Assembly (NCBI GenBank): GCA_006218045.1 | Contig: VBWB01000007.1 | Location: 1 to 64,000, forward strand | DNA: 64,000 bases | Direction of reading: 5' to 3' | DNA from: Stygiobacter sp. | GTDB taxonomy: Bacteria; Pseudomonadota; Alphaproteobacteria; Rhodospirillales; Magnetospirillaceae | In this document: one piece after another, positions 1 to 6,840 of the stretch | Numbering within the stretch: position 1 is the first letter of the stretch | Layout: each line of letters opens with the position of its first letter | Notes under the pieces: generated by a model | What the model was told of the DNA's origin: nothing | The model's database searches: none | Seen by the model: the letters and a program-made list of their open reading frames with translations, nothing else | Made by a program: the position numbers and the translations under genes

Positions 1-477
1 GCCAGCCAGACCAACCTGTTGGCGCTGAACGCCACCATCGAGGCGGCCCGCGCCGGCGACGCCGGCAAGGGCTTCGCCGTGGTCGCCAACGAGGTGAAAT
101 CCCTGGCCAACCAGACGGCCAAGGCGACCGAGGAAATCGGCGCCCAGATCGCCGGCATCCAAAGCGAGACCCGCACGGCGGTGGAGGCCATCCGCGCCAT
201 CACCGGCACCATCGAGAACATCAACGAATTGTCGGCGGCCATCTCGGCGGCGGTGGAGGAGCAGGGCGCGGCGACCATGGAAATCGCCCGCAGCGTCAGC
301 CAGGCGGCGGAAGGCACCCACCATGCGGCGGAAAACGTCTCGGTGGTGGCGGGCGCCGCCGAGGAAACCAAGCTGATGGCCGATCAGGTCACCTCTGCGG
401 CGCAGACCCTGCAACAGGTGTCGCAGCAACTGGCCGCCGAGGTGCGCGGTTTCCTGACGGAAATCCGCGCCGCCTGA
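1..477 (+). CDS. Methyl-accepting chemotaxis protein, C-terminal part (5' end outside window)
   Basis: The frame is open from the first base to the TGA at 475-477, giving 158 residues of a chemoreceptor whose start lies to the left. The first residues ([19 protein letters not shown]) are the hairpin tip of the cytoplasmic signalling domain, the part that contacts CheA and CheW. The rest is the returning helix of the four-helix bundle, Ala/Glu-rich with heptad spacing ([28 protein letters not shown]). The sensor domain and membrane segments are not in the window, so the ligand cannot be inferred. No CheB/CheR-binding pentapeptide is seen at the C-terminus. A palindromic intergenic repeat follows. 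Confidence 0.95.
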   Translation, partial: ASQTNLLALNATIEAARAGDAGKGFAVVANEVKSLANQTAKATEEIGAQIAGIQSETRTAVEAIRAITGTIENINELSAAISAAVEEQGAATMEIARSVSQAAEGTHHAAENVSVVAGAAEETKLMADQVTSAAQTLQQVSQQLAAEVRGFLTEIRAA

Positions 478-491
478 TGATTATAGTCAAT

Positions 492-575
492 CGTCATACC
501 CGCGCAGGCGGGTATCCAGGGGTCGCGGAAAAGTCGGTGCTGCCCCCCTGGACTCCCGCCTGCGCGGGAGTGACG
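492..575. repeat. Inverted repeat of dispersed REP-like type
   Basis: Two 31-base arms (492-522 and 545-575) are reverse complements with four mismatches. Each also holds a smaller palindrome around CCCGCGCAGGCGGG. A third partial copy (GGCGGGAATCCAGCG) lies near 609-623. The whole could fold into a long hairpin between the chemoreceptor and the converging modE. The form resembles dispersed intergenic palindromes common in alphaproteobacteria; copy number elsewhere cannot be seen here. Confidence 0.75.
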
Positions 576-649
576 GCTTAAGGGAGTGGATAAATTCACC
601 GGCTCGAAGGCGGGAATCCAGCGAACCGTGTCGGCATGAGCACGCCGCT

Positions 650-1450
650 TCAATCCACCGCCAGGATGACGTGGGACGATTTGAAAAAGGCCATGGCCTT
701 GTCGCCCACCTTCAAATCCAGATCCTCGGCGGCGTCACGGGTGACCACGGCGACGATGCTTTTACCGCCGCCGATATCCAGGGAAAACTCGGCACTGACC
801 GGGCCGTCGTCGCGGTGGCTGACAATGCCGGGGATGCGGTTGCGGGCCGACAGACGCGGGTTCTGGTCGCCGGCGATCAGCATGACGAAGGATGATTTGA
901 TCAAGGCGGTGACGTCGCGCCCCGGCGTGATCGCCAATTCATCGACGCTTTCGCCGGTGACGATGGCGGTCAATTGACAATCCGGGGTCAGGTGCATCAG
1001 CACCTCGGCGTTGACGCCGCCCCGGCGCACCTCGGTGACGGTACAGCGAAAGGCGTTGCGGGCGGTGGTCTTCATTCCCAGGCTCCACAGCAGGGCAAAG
1101 GGATCGCCGTCGCCCGACTCGTCGCCGGTCAACAGACGGGCGACCTTGTCCAGGCGTTTTTCCAGCAGACGGAAACTGGCGATCAGGGCGTGCCCGTCCT
1201 CGGTGACCTGGGCGCCGCCGCCCTGGCGACCGCCGGTCTGGCCGGTCACCGCCGGACGCGGCAGCAGGTTGTTGACGGCGTTGAGCGCGTCCCAGGCGGC
1301 CTTGTAGCTGAGCCCCACCGCCTTGGCCGCCTTGCTGATGCTGCCATGGGTGGCCACCGCTTCCAGCAATTCGATGCGGTCGCGGCCGACGCTGGGCCGG
1401 CCTTCGCGCTTGAGCGCCAGCAGGGCCTCGACTTTTCCGTCCGTCATCAT
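650..1450 (-). CDS. modE: ModE-family molybdate-dependent transcriptional regulator
   Basis: A 266-residue protein with the full ModE layout. The N-terminal winged helix-turn-helix is at about 25-105 (GSISKAAKAVGLSYKAAWDALN). Two molybdate-binding Mop/TOBE domains follow, at about 128-193 (TTARNAFRCTVTEVRRG) and 198-264 (SARNRIPGIVSHRDDG). In the family, a dimer binding molybdate represses molybdate uptake genes and can activate molybdoenzyme genes. It sits 90 bp from a small Mop gene on the same strand. A strong ModE-like palindrome lies between that gene and modA, so control of both is the natural inference. Confidence 0.93.
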   Translation of the reverse strand: MMTDGKVEALLALKREGRPSVGRDRIELLEAVATHGSISKAAKAVGLSYKAAWDALNAVNNLLPRPAVTGQTGGRQGGGAQVTEDGHALIASFRLLEKRLDKVARLLTGDESGDGDPFALLWSLGMKTTARNAFRCTVTEVRRGGVNAEVLMHLTPDCQLTAIVTGESVDELAITPGRDVTALIKSSFVMLIAGDQNPRLSARNRIPGIVSHRDDGPVSAEFSLDIGGGKSIVAVVTRDAAEDLDLKVGDKAMAFFKSSHVILAVD

Positions 1451-1503
1451 TCCCCCGATATCATTTGCGCCGGAGTTTGGGGGGCAGGCGGCACGGTTTC
1501 CAG

Positions 1504-1534
1504 TAAAAAGCGCCGTCCTGGCCGGACGGCGCCC
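1504..1534 (-). terminator. Rho-independent terminator after the Mop gene
   Basis: On the minus strand a perfect 9-bp stem (GCGCCGTCC/GGACGGCGC, 5-nt loop) is followed by TTTTT. It lies 7 bases past the Mop stop, between this gene and modE, so the small gene is probably transcribed mainly as its own unit. Confidence 0.85.
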
Positions 1535-1540
1535 TTCCCT

Positions 1541-1744
1541 TCACTTGGCCAGCATGACCTCGGTGGATTTGATGATGGCCGACACGCTGTCGCCCACGGT
1601 CAGGCCCAATTCGTCGATGGCTTCCACCGACACCAGCGAGGTGACGAACTGACCGCCCACATCCACCTTGACCTTGCCGACGATCTGGCCGCGGGCGATT
1701 TCCACCACTGTGCCCTTCAGGGCGTTGCGGGCGCTCAACTGCAT
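1541..1744 (-). CDS. mop: Molybdopterin/molybdate-binding Mop protein (single TOBE domain)
   Basis: A 67-residue protein made of one Mop domain: MQLSARNALKGTVVEIARG at the start, GLTVGDSVSAIIKSTEVML at the end. Stand-alone Mop proteins (molbindins) form oligomers that hold molybdate in the cytoplasm and buffer its supply for cofactor synthesis. It closely matches each C-terminal domain of the neighbouring ModE, which suggests shared ancestry. The start has a purine-rich AGGAGAGA just upstream on the minus strand. The ModE-like operator lies directly upstream, shared with the divergent modA. Confidence 0.93.
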   Translation of the reverse strand: MQLSARNALKGTVVEIARGQIVGKVKVDVGGQFVTSLVSVEAIDELGLTVGDSVSAIIKSTEVMLAK

Positions 1745-1766
1745 GATCTCTCTCCTTCACGCTTGA

Positions 1767-1791
1767 CGATATGTAGTCAAAGTACATAACG
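1767..1791. promoter_or_regulatory. Probable ModE operator between mop and modA
   Basis: CGATATGTA - 7 bases - TACATAACG forms a palindrome with one mismatch. It resembles the known E. coli ModE site (CGnTATATA and TATATAACG halves). It lies in the only space between divergent mop and modA and 45 bp before the modA ATG. Binding by the ModE encoded next door is inferred from position and similarity. Confidence 0.75.
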
Positions 1792-1835
1792 TTAAACCAC
1801 GCCGCTACCGCCTTTTGCCGTTCAGGAGATTTTTC

Positions 1836-2594
1836 ATGCTCAAGCAATTTGCCGCCGCCGCCCTGGCGCTGTGTCTGACCGCCACCGCCGCCCGCGCCGA
1901 CGAGGTGGTGGTGTTCGCCGCCGCCTCGCTGACCAATGCGTTGAACGAAATCGGCGAATCCTTCACCGCCCAGACCGGCCACACCTTGAAGCCGTCCTAT
2001 GCCGCCTCGTCCGCTTTGGCCAAGCAGGTCGAGCAAGGGGCGCCGGCCCATGTCTTCGCCTCCGCCGATCTCAAATGGATGGATTACATGGTGGAAAAGA
2101 AGCTGGTGAACACTGACAGCCGTTTCAACCTGCTGGGCAACACCCTGGTGCTGGTCGCCCCCGCCGATGCCAAGCAGGACAGGATCGAACTGTCGGCCAA
2201 GACCGACATCGCCGCCCTGGCCGGAGCGGGCCGCATCGCCACCGGCAACCCGGACAGCGTGCCGGTGGGTCTCTATTTCAAGCAGGCGATGGAGCGGTCG
2301 GGCCAATGGGCCGCCGTCGACGCCAAGATCGCCCGCGCCGATTCGGTGCGTGCCGCCCTGGCCTTCGTCGAGCGCGGCGAGGTGCCGTTGGGCGTGGTCT
2401 ATGCCACCGATGCGGCGGTATCGAAAAAGGTCAAGGTGGTCGGCGTGTTCCCTGACACCCTGCACGACCCCATTGTCTATCCCTTCGCTCTGGTCGCCGG
2501 CAAGGAAACCCCCACCGCCAAGGCGCTGCTGGATTACCTGAAGGGCGCCCAGGCCAAGGGCGTGTTCGTCAAATACGGCTTCAAGGTCAACTGA
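1836..2594 (+). CDS. modA: Molybdate ABC transporter periplasmic-binding protein
   Basis: A 252-residue protein with a cleavable signal peptide (hydrophobic ALALCLTATAARA, then DEVVVFAAASL). VFAAASLTNALNEI near the mature N-terminus and YAASSALAKQVEQGAPAHVF are typical ModA oxyanion-binding segments. Later VPVGLYFKQAMERSG and GVVYATDA fit the same fold. ATG 1836 is preferred over an upstream TTG because AGGAG lies 7 bases before it. It should bind molybdate or tungstate for an ABC importer, but no modB or modC follows: the next gene, map, is convergent and overlaps the modA 3' end by 8 bases. The permease and ATPase must be encoded elsewhere or be missing. Confidence 0.94.
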   Translation: MLKQFAAAALALCLTATAARADEVVVFAAASLTNALNEIGESFTAQTGHTLKPSYAASSALAKQVEQGAPAHVFASADLKWMDYMVEKKLVNTDSRFNLLGNTLVLVAPADAKQDRIELSAKTDIAALAGAGRIATGNPDSVPVGLYFKQAMERSGQWAAVDAKIARADSVRAALAFVERGEVPLGVVYATDAAVSKKVKVVGVFPDTLHDPIVYPFALVAGKETPTAKALLDYLKGAQAKGVFVKYGFKVN

Positions 2595-3381
2595 TCGCCC
2601 ACGGGGTGAAGATTTCGACGCCGTCCTCGGTGACACCGACGGAATGCTCGAACTGCGCCGACAGCGAACGGTCACGGGTCACCGTGGTCCAGCCGTCGGC
2701 CAGAATCTTCACCTCGGCCTTGCCGGCGTTGAGCATGGGCTCGACGGTGAAGAACATGCCCGGTTCCAGCACCACGCCGGTGCCGGCCTGACCGTAATGC
2801 ATGACCAGGGGGGCGTCGTGGAACACCCGGCCCAGGCCGTGACCGCAGAAGTCGCGCACCACTGAAAAGCGTTCGCGCCGGGCCACCGCCTCGATGGCGG
2901 CGCCCACATCGCCCAAGGTGGCACCGGGGCGGATGAGGTCGATGCCGGCCATCATCGCTTCAAACGTGGCATCCACCAGCCGTCGGGCCAAGGCCCGCAC
3001 CGCGCCGACCCCATAGGTGCGGCTGCTGTCGCCGAACCAGCCGTCCAATACGGGGGTGACGTCGATATTGACGATGTCGCCGTCGGCCAGGATCTTGTCG
3101 CCGGGAATGCCGTGGGTGACCACGTGATTGACCGAAATGCACGAGGCGTGCTGATAGCCGTGATAGCCCACCGTGCCCGGTATGGCACCGGCATCGCGCA
3201 TGAACTGGTCACACAGGCGATCCAACGCGGCGGTGCTGATGCCGGCTTGCACATGCGGGCCGATGAAATCCAAGGTGGCGGCGGCCAACCGCCCGGCCTT
3301 GCGCATGCCGGCGAAGCCGTCGGCACCGTAAAGCGGGATGCGGCGGCCTTCGCTGTCGGTCTGGGTCGAGAAGCTGATCAT
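2587..3381 (-). CDS. map: Type I methionine aminopeptidase
   Basis: A 264-residue enzyme that removes the initiator methionine from new proteins. The metal-binding set of the pita-bread fold is visible: Asp in NIDVTP, Asp in FGDSSRTY, His in CGHGLGRVFH, Glu in FTVEPM and Glu in AQFEHSVGV. Length fits type Ia bacterial enzymes. The gene converges on modA with an 8-base overlap. The start codon (3379-3381) lies inside a perfect 15-bp inverted repeat that also covers the region upstream, which could mask initiation. An ATG 26 codons in would remove the N-terminal strand and is less likely. Confidence 0.95.
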   Translation of the reverse strand: MISFSTQTDSEGRRIPLYGADGFAGMRKAGRLAAATLDFIGPHVQAGISTAALDRLCDQFMRDAGAIPGTVGYHGYQHASCISVNHVVTHGIPGDKILADGDIVNIDVTPVLDGWFGDSSRTYGVGAVRALARRLVDATFEAMMAGIDLIRPGATLGDVGAAIEAVARRERFSVVRDFCGHGLGRVFHDAPLVMHYGQAGTGVVLEPGMFFTVEPMLNAGKAEVKILADGWTTVTRDRSLSAQFEHSVGVTEDGVEIFTPWAIS

Positions 3382-3409
3382 GACGCGGGTTTACCCCGCG
3401 TCATGATCA
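3375..3409. repeat. Perfect 15-bp hairpin over the map start codon
   Basis: TGATCATGACGCGGG (3375-3389) and its exact reverse complement (3395-3409) are separated by TTTAC. The hairpin begins 16 bases past the yedE stop and covers the map start codon. No T-run follows in either direction, so it is not a typical terminator. It could protect the yedE mRNA 3' end, tune map translation, or bind a protein. Confidence 0.8.
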
Positions 3410-3424
3410 TACGTCCAGCACTAA

Positions 3425-4522
3425 TCAGCCGCGCGCGAACACCGCTTTCAGGGCGGCGCCGACGCTGCCTTCCTCCATGTATTTCAGGCCCCACACACCG
3501 CCGAACAAAATGGCGGCCAGGGCGATGACCGAGGTGGCCGACAAGGTGGAGATGCCGGTCAATCCCTGGCCGATGGTGCAACCCATGGCCATGACGCCGC
3601 CGGTGCCCATCATGGCGGCGCCGATCAGGTGGCGCCCCATGTCGGCGGCGTCGGAAAACGCTTCCACATGAAAGCTTTTGCCCAGCAGCGACGACAGGAA
3701 CGAGCCGACAATGACGCCGCCGACGGCGGCGATGCCGAAATTGATGGTCGAGCCGGTATAGGTCATCAGATACATGATGGTGTCGCCGATGGGAGCGACG
3801 AAGGTGAAGCTGGACAACTGGGTCGGGTCGAACTCGTCATTGCCCAACACCCCGGTCACCCACCAGCCCGCCGGCACCATCAGGCCGATGATCAGGCCGC
3901 CGATGATGTCATGGCGGGCGGCGCGGAACTCGGCATCCTTGAAGCAGAAGACCAAAAGACCGCCGGCGATCAAAGCCACCACCACCCAGCGCGCCATGAT
4001 CTCGGGCAAGCCCAGCGCCGCCAGCAAGGCGGGGATGCCCTGGTTGGCGGCCTTGCCGGCCACCGCGATATTGGTCAGGCTTTCGATCTGCACCCGGCCC
4101 AGGCCGATCAGGCCTTTCAGCGTCATATAGGCGAACAGGCCGACCACCAGGAAGGTGACCACCGATTTAAGGTTGCCGCCGCCGATGCGGACCAGGGTCT
4201 TGTTGCCGCAGCCGCCGGCCAAGGTCATGCCGAAGCCGAACAAAAGCCCGCCGATGATGGCGCCGGCCCAGGCCAGCGGCCCTTGCAGGTAGATGCTTTT
4301 GCCCAAGTCCACGAGGCCGGCATGGTGCATGGCCTGCGACCCGATCATGGCCACGGCCAAGGCCAGCATCCAGGCGCGGAAACGCCGCCAGTCGCCCATG
4401 AAGACGATATCGGAAAGCGCACCCATGGTGCAGAAATTGGTGCGTTGGGCGGTGGCCCCGAAAATCAGGCCGACCACGAAGGCGGCCCCACCGACGATGG
4501 TGGAAATTGGCAAGTCGCTCAC
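3425..4522 (-). CDS. YeeE/YedE-family (TsuA-like) inner-membrane sulfur transporter
   Basis: A 365-residue, highly hydrophobic protein with about nine or ten membrane helices and the three conserved cysteine motifs of the YeeE/YedE family: NFCTMGALSD near the N-terminus, GGCGNKTLVRIGGGN, and MGCTIGQGLTG near the C-terminus. In characterised TsuA, such cysteines pass thiosulfate through the membrane. Other members are linked to selenium or sulfur metabolism. It is divergent from a DsrE2-like gene and tusA, so thiosulfate or sulfane-sulfur import is the likely job. The substrate has not been proved for this subtype. Confidence 0.88.
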   Translation of the reverse strand: MSDLPISTIVGGAAFVVGLIFGATAQRTNFCTMGALSDIVFMGDWRRFRAWMLALAVAMIGSQAMHHAGLVDLGKSIYLQGPLAWAGAIIGGLLFGFGMTLAGGCGNKTLVRIGGGNLKSVVTFLVVGLFAYMTLKGLIGLGRVQIESLTNIAVAGKAANQGIPALLAALGLPEIMARWVVVALIAGGLLVFCFKDAEFRAARHDIIGGLIIGLMVPAGWWVTGVLGNDEFDPTQLSSFTFVAPIGDTIMYLMTYTGSTINFGIAAVGGVIVGSFLSSLLGKSFHVEAFSDAADMGRHLIGAAMMGTGGVMAMGCTIGQGLTGISTLSATSVIALAAILFGGVWGLKYMEEGSVGAALKAVFARG

Positions 4523-4609
4523 GTTCTTCCTCCCGTCACGGGTCCCCTTTTCAATCGCTGGCGCCGAAGGTGCTTGGCGGGCGGGGGGTTCCTCGTATAT
4601 ATTTGTTCA

Positions 4610-4622
4610 TGCTAAATTAGCA
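4610..4622. promoter_or_regulatory. Short palindrome upstream of yedE
   Basis: TGCTAA-A-TTAGCA, a perfect 6-bp palindrome next to AT-rich TATATATTTG, lies about 90 bp before the yedE start in the divergent intergenic region. It could be an operator for yedE; the regulator is unknown. Confidence 0.35.
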
Positions 4623-4735
4623 CCGCCTTGGACCATCGCACAAGAGCCGCTTGTAACGTGCCGCGCGACCAAGGGCGAGTGAAAAACAGGTGTAGGCACC
4701 GGCTACTACCCATACGGGGGCGGCCGCGTCTTAGG

Positions 4736-4771
4736 GTGGTTTGCACATTATAAAATTCTAATGCAAACCAC
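4736..4771. promoter_or_regulatory. 10-bp inverted repeat upstream of the DsrE2-like gene
   Basis: GTGGTTTGCA and its exact reverse complement TGCAAACCAC flank a 16-base AT-rich spacer. The right arm ends just before the ribosome binding site GGGAGG of the DsrE2-like gene. The AT-rich spacer resembles a -10 element framed by a regulator-binding palindrome; alternatively it is an mRNA leader hairpin. The regulator is unknown; the role is inferred from symmetry and position. Confidence 0.6.
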
Positions 4772-4783
4772 AGGGAGGAAAAC

Positions 4784-5272
4784 ATGGCCGCCAACGGCAA
4801 GTCGATGTCCATTATCGTCACCAAGGGCTCACTGGACTGGGCCTACCCACCGTTCATCCTGGCCACCACCGCGGCGGCCATGGATCTGGACGTCACCCTT
4901 TTCTTCACCTTCTACGGCCTGACGCTGTTGAAGAAGAAGCTGGACCTGAAGGTCACCACCTTGGGCAATGCCGGCATGGAAATGCCGATGATGGGCGGCC
5001 ACATGGTCATGCCCAATCTGATCGGCGCGCTGCCGGGCATGGATGCCATGGCCACGGTGATGATGAAGGACCTGATCAAGAAGAAGGGCGTCGCCTCCAT
5101 CGAGGATCTGCGCGAGGCGGCGGTGGATTGTGGCGTGCGCATGATCGCCTGCCAGATGACCATGGATCTGTTTGAATACGACAAAAGCGATCTGATCGAC
5201 GGGGTCGAATACGCGGGCGCCGCCACCTATATCGAAACGGCCACCCAGTGCGACATCAACCTCTTCATCTAG
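4784..5272 (+). CDS. DsrE/DsrF/DrsH-like family protein (DsrE2 type)
   Basis: A 162-residue protein of the DsrE2 group. It starts with a Rossmann-like strand (MSIIVTKGSLDWAYPPFILA), has a hydrophobic segment around FFTFYGLTLLKKK and a Met-rich middle (MEMPMMGGHMVMPN). Near the C-terminus the cysteine pair sits in CGVRMIACQMTMDLF, the conserved family motif. DsrE2 proteins occur with TusA and rhodanese genes, where they are thought to relay sulfane sulfur in the cytoplasm. Here tusA lies two genes downstream and a YedE-type transporter is divergent. Ribosome binding site GGGAGG is 5 bases before the ATG. The exact acceptor is not known. Confidence 0.88.
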   Translation: MAANGKSMSIIVTKGSLDWAYPPFILATTAAAMDLDVTLFFTFYGLTLLKKKLDLKVTTLGNAGMEMPMMGGHMVMPNLIGALPGMDAMATVMMKDLIKKKGVASIEDLREAAVDCGVRMIACQMTMDLFEYDKSDLIDGVEYAGAATYIETATQCDINLFI

Positions 5273-5574
5273 AGCCGGCAGTCTGGCCAGCGACCGCCGA
5301 CGGTCCGCTGGCCCGGCTGTTCGGCCTGTGCAATCCCGAGCAGGCGCGGTCTTTCGTGCCGGAGAAACGCTCGGTCCGTATCCATGGCCATTCCACCACC
5401 ATCCGGCTTGAACAGGCGTTCTGGACGGTATTGGATGAAATGGCCAGGGAAGAGGGGGTAACCGCAAGCGCCCTCATTGCCCGCATTCACGACCACTGCC
5501 TGGTCACCAACGACAAGAACCTGGCATCGTGTCTGCGGGTGGTTTGCCTGAAATACATCAATCTCGGCCACTGA
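5248..5574 (+). CDS. Ribbon-helix-helix domain protein (RHH_4 type)
   Basis: The recognisable part begins at KRSVRIHGHSTTIRLEQAFW and runs through LDEMAREEGVTASALIARI, a ribbon-helix-helix fold common in alphaproteobacteria and often annotated as a small DNA-binding protein. The frame opens at GTG 5248, overlapping the DsrE2 gene by 25 bases. A shorter start at GTG 5356 would give 72 residues matching the domain alone. Neither start has a clear ribosome binding site, so translational coupling is possible. Its place between dsrE2 and tusA suggests a local regulator that might bind the palindrome at 4736-4771; that is a guess. Confidence 0.75.
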   Translation: MRHQPLHLEPAVWPATADGPLARLFGLCNPEQARSFVPEKRSVRIHGHSTTIRLEQAFWTVLDEMAREEGVTASALIARIHDHCLVTNDKNLASCLRVVCLKYINLGH

Positions 5575-5612
5575 AGCGGTCCGCCGGGGGGAACATCTAG
5601 GAGAGGTCACAC

Positions 5613-5837
5613 ATGAGCACGGTTCTCGACGTCAAGGGTTTGAACTGCCCGCTGCCCATCCTGCGCACCAAGAAGGCCATGAAGGACGTCGCCGTCGATG
5701 GCGTCCTGGAAGTGCTGGCCACCGATCCCGGTTCGGTCAAGGACATGGAAGCCTTCTGCAAGCAGACCGGCAACGAATTGCTGGAAACGGCGGAAGCCGC
5801 CGGCGTTTACAGCTTCAAGATCAAGCGCAAGGCCTGA
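5613..5837 (+). CDS. tusA: TusA-family sulfur carrier protein
   Basis: A 74-residue protein with the TusA signature CPLPILRTKKAM near the N-terminus; the cysteine carries a persulfide. The rest (DGVLEVLATDPGSVKDMEAFC, GNELLETAEAAG) fits the two-layer TusA fold at normal length. AGGAG stands about 9 bases before the ATG. TusA hands sulfur to tRNA thiolation, molybdenum cofactor or dissimilatory pathways. The DsrE2-like and YedE-type neighbours favour a role in thiosulfate or sulfane-sulfur handling rather than tRNA modification alone. Confidence 0.95.
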   Translation: MSTVLDVKGLNCPLPILRTKKAMKDVAVDGVLEVLATDPGSVKDMEAFCKQTGNELLETAEAAGVYSFKIKRKA

Positions 5838-5839
5838 TC

Positions 5840-6211
5840 TTGCGCTGGCTGCCATTCCTGGCGGCACTGGCGTTGGCGACGGTTCCGGCCCTGTGGGCCG
5901 GAGCCGCGCCGGCCCTTGCCGCCGAGTTGGTGATGGTGGAGGCCAAGGGCTGTCCGTGGTGCATCAAATGGCACCGCGACCTGGGCGCCATCTATCCGAA
6001 GACGGCGGAGGGCAAACGCCTGCCGCTCAGGGTGGTGCGGTTGGAAAACCTGCCCGCCGATCTGCGTTTCATCAAGAATTTGCGCTACGCCCCCACCTTC
6101 GTCGCCATCGCCTGCGGCCGCGAAGTCGGTCGCATCACCGGCTATAACGGCGACGACATGTTCTGGGGCGAATTATCCACCATCACCAAGCGGCTGACAC
6201 CAGCCTGCTGA
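5840..6211 (+). CDS. SoxS-like periplasmic thioredoxin-fold protein
   Basis: A 123-residue protein starting at a TTG two bases after the tusA stop, so probably translationally coupled. A signal peptide (FLAALALATVPALWAGAAPALA) is followed by a short thioredoxin-like domain with redox motif GCPWCIKWH. The later RYAPTFVAI supplies the cis-proline region. The size and KTAEGKRLPLRVV segment resemble SoxS-type periplasmic thioredoxins that reactivate sulfur-oxidation proteins such as SoxY. No sox genes are in the window. Placement after tusA makes periplasmic thiol reduction in sulfur metabolism likely; the partner is unknown. Confidence 0.78.
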   Translation: MRWLPFLAALALATVPALWAGAAPALAAELVMVEAKGCPWCIKWHRDLGAIYPKTAEGKRLPLRVVRLENLPADLRFIKNLRYAPTFVAIACGREVGRITGYNGDDMFWGELSTITKRLTPAC

Positions 6212-6226
6212 GCGGGAGGTTTCCCC

Positions 6227-6718
6227 ATGCGCAAGACCCTGATCATCCTGGCCGCCCTGGCCATATCGACTCCGGCCCTGGCCGCCGACGGCACGTTCGA
6301 CCAGACCATGCTGACGCCGGAAGCGGCGCTGAAAGCGGCGCAGGCCGCCCTTGAAACCTGCCGCAAGAACGGTTGGCAGGCGGCGGTGTCGGTGGTCGAC
6401 CGTGGCGGCAACGTCCAGGTCCTGCTGCGCGACCGCTATGCCGGCCCGCATACGGTGAGCGTGGCCACCGGCAAGGCGTGGACGGCGGTCAGTTTCCGCA
6501 CCAACACCACCGATCTGGTGGCCCTGACCGGTCCGGGCATGCCGCAATCGGGCCTGCGCAACGTGCCCGGTGCCACCATCCTGGGTGGCGGCCTGAAGAT
6601 CGAGGCCGCCGGCGCCCTGATCGCCGGCATCGGCGTCAGCGGCGCCCCCGGCGGCGAAGCCGACGACGTCTGCGCCAAGGCCGGGATCGCCGCCATCCGC
6701 GACATTCTGGATTTCTGA
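6227..6718 (+). CDS. GlcG/HbpS-family (DUF336) exported protein
   Basis: A 163-residue protein with a signal peptide (LIILAALAISTPALA) and one GlcG/HbpS domain: AVSVVDRGGNVQVLLRDR, SVATGKAWTAVSF, then GGGLKIEAAGALIAGIGVSG. Members of the family bind haem or act as small accessory proteins, and exported forms are often found beside redox or sulfur genes. It lies 15 bp after the SoxS-like gene with GGGAGG before the ATG, so it is probably the last gene of the sulfur group. No specific ligand can be read from sequence. Confidence 0.85.
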   Translation: MRKTLIILAALAISTPALAADGTFDQTMLTPEAALKAAQAALETCRKNGWQAAVSVVDRGGNVQVLLRDRYAGPHTVSVATGKAWTAVSFRTNTTDLVALTGPGMPQSGLRNVPGATILGGGLKIEAAGALIAGIGVSGAPGGEADDVCAKAGIAAIRDILDF

Positions 6719-6840
6719 CCCGGGCGAAAGGTGACGACAGCCGGAGACGGAGCAACACGCTGGTCCGGATCGGCGTTTTTTGCTAGCAATGCAGGCCGTG
6801 GAGGGGGTGCCCCTCCTGACCTTTTTGCCTGCGAGCGCCC

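Noticed and set aside
1815-1835. TTG start for modA
   Set aside because: The ribosome binding site AGGAG and the signal peptide both fit ATG 1836.
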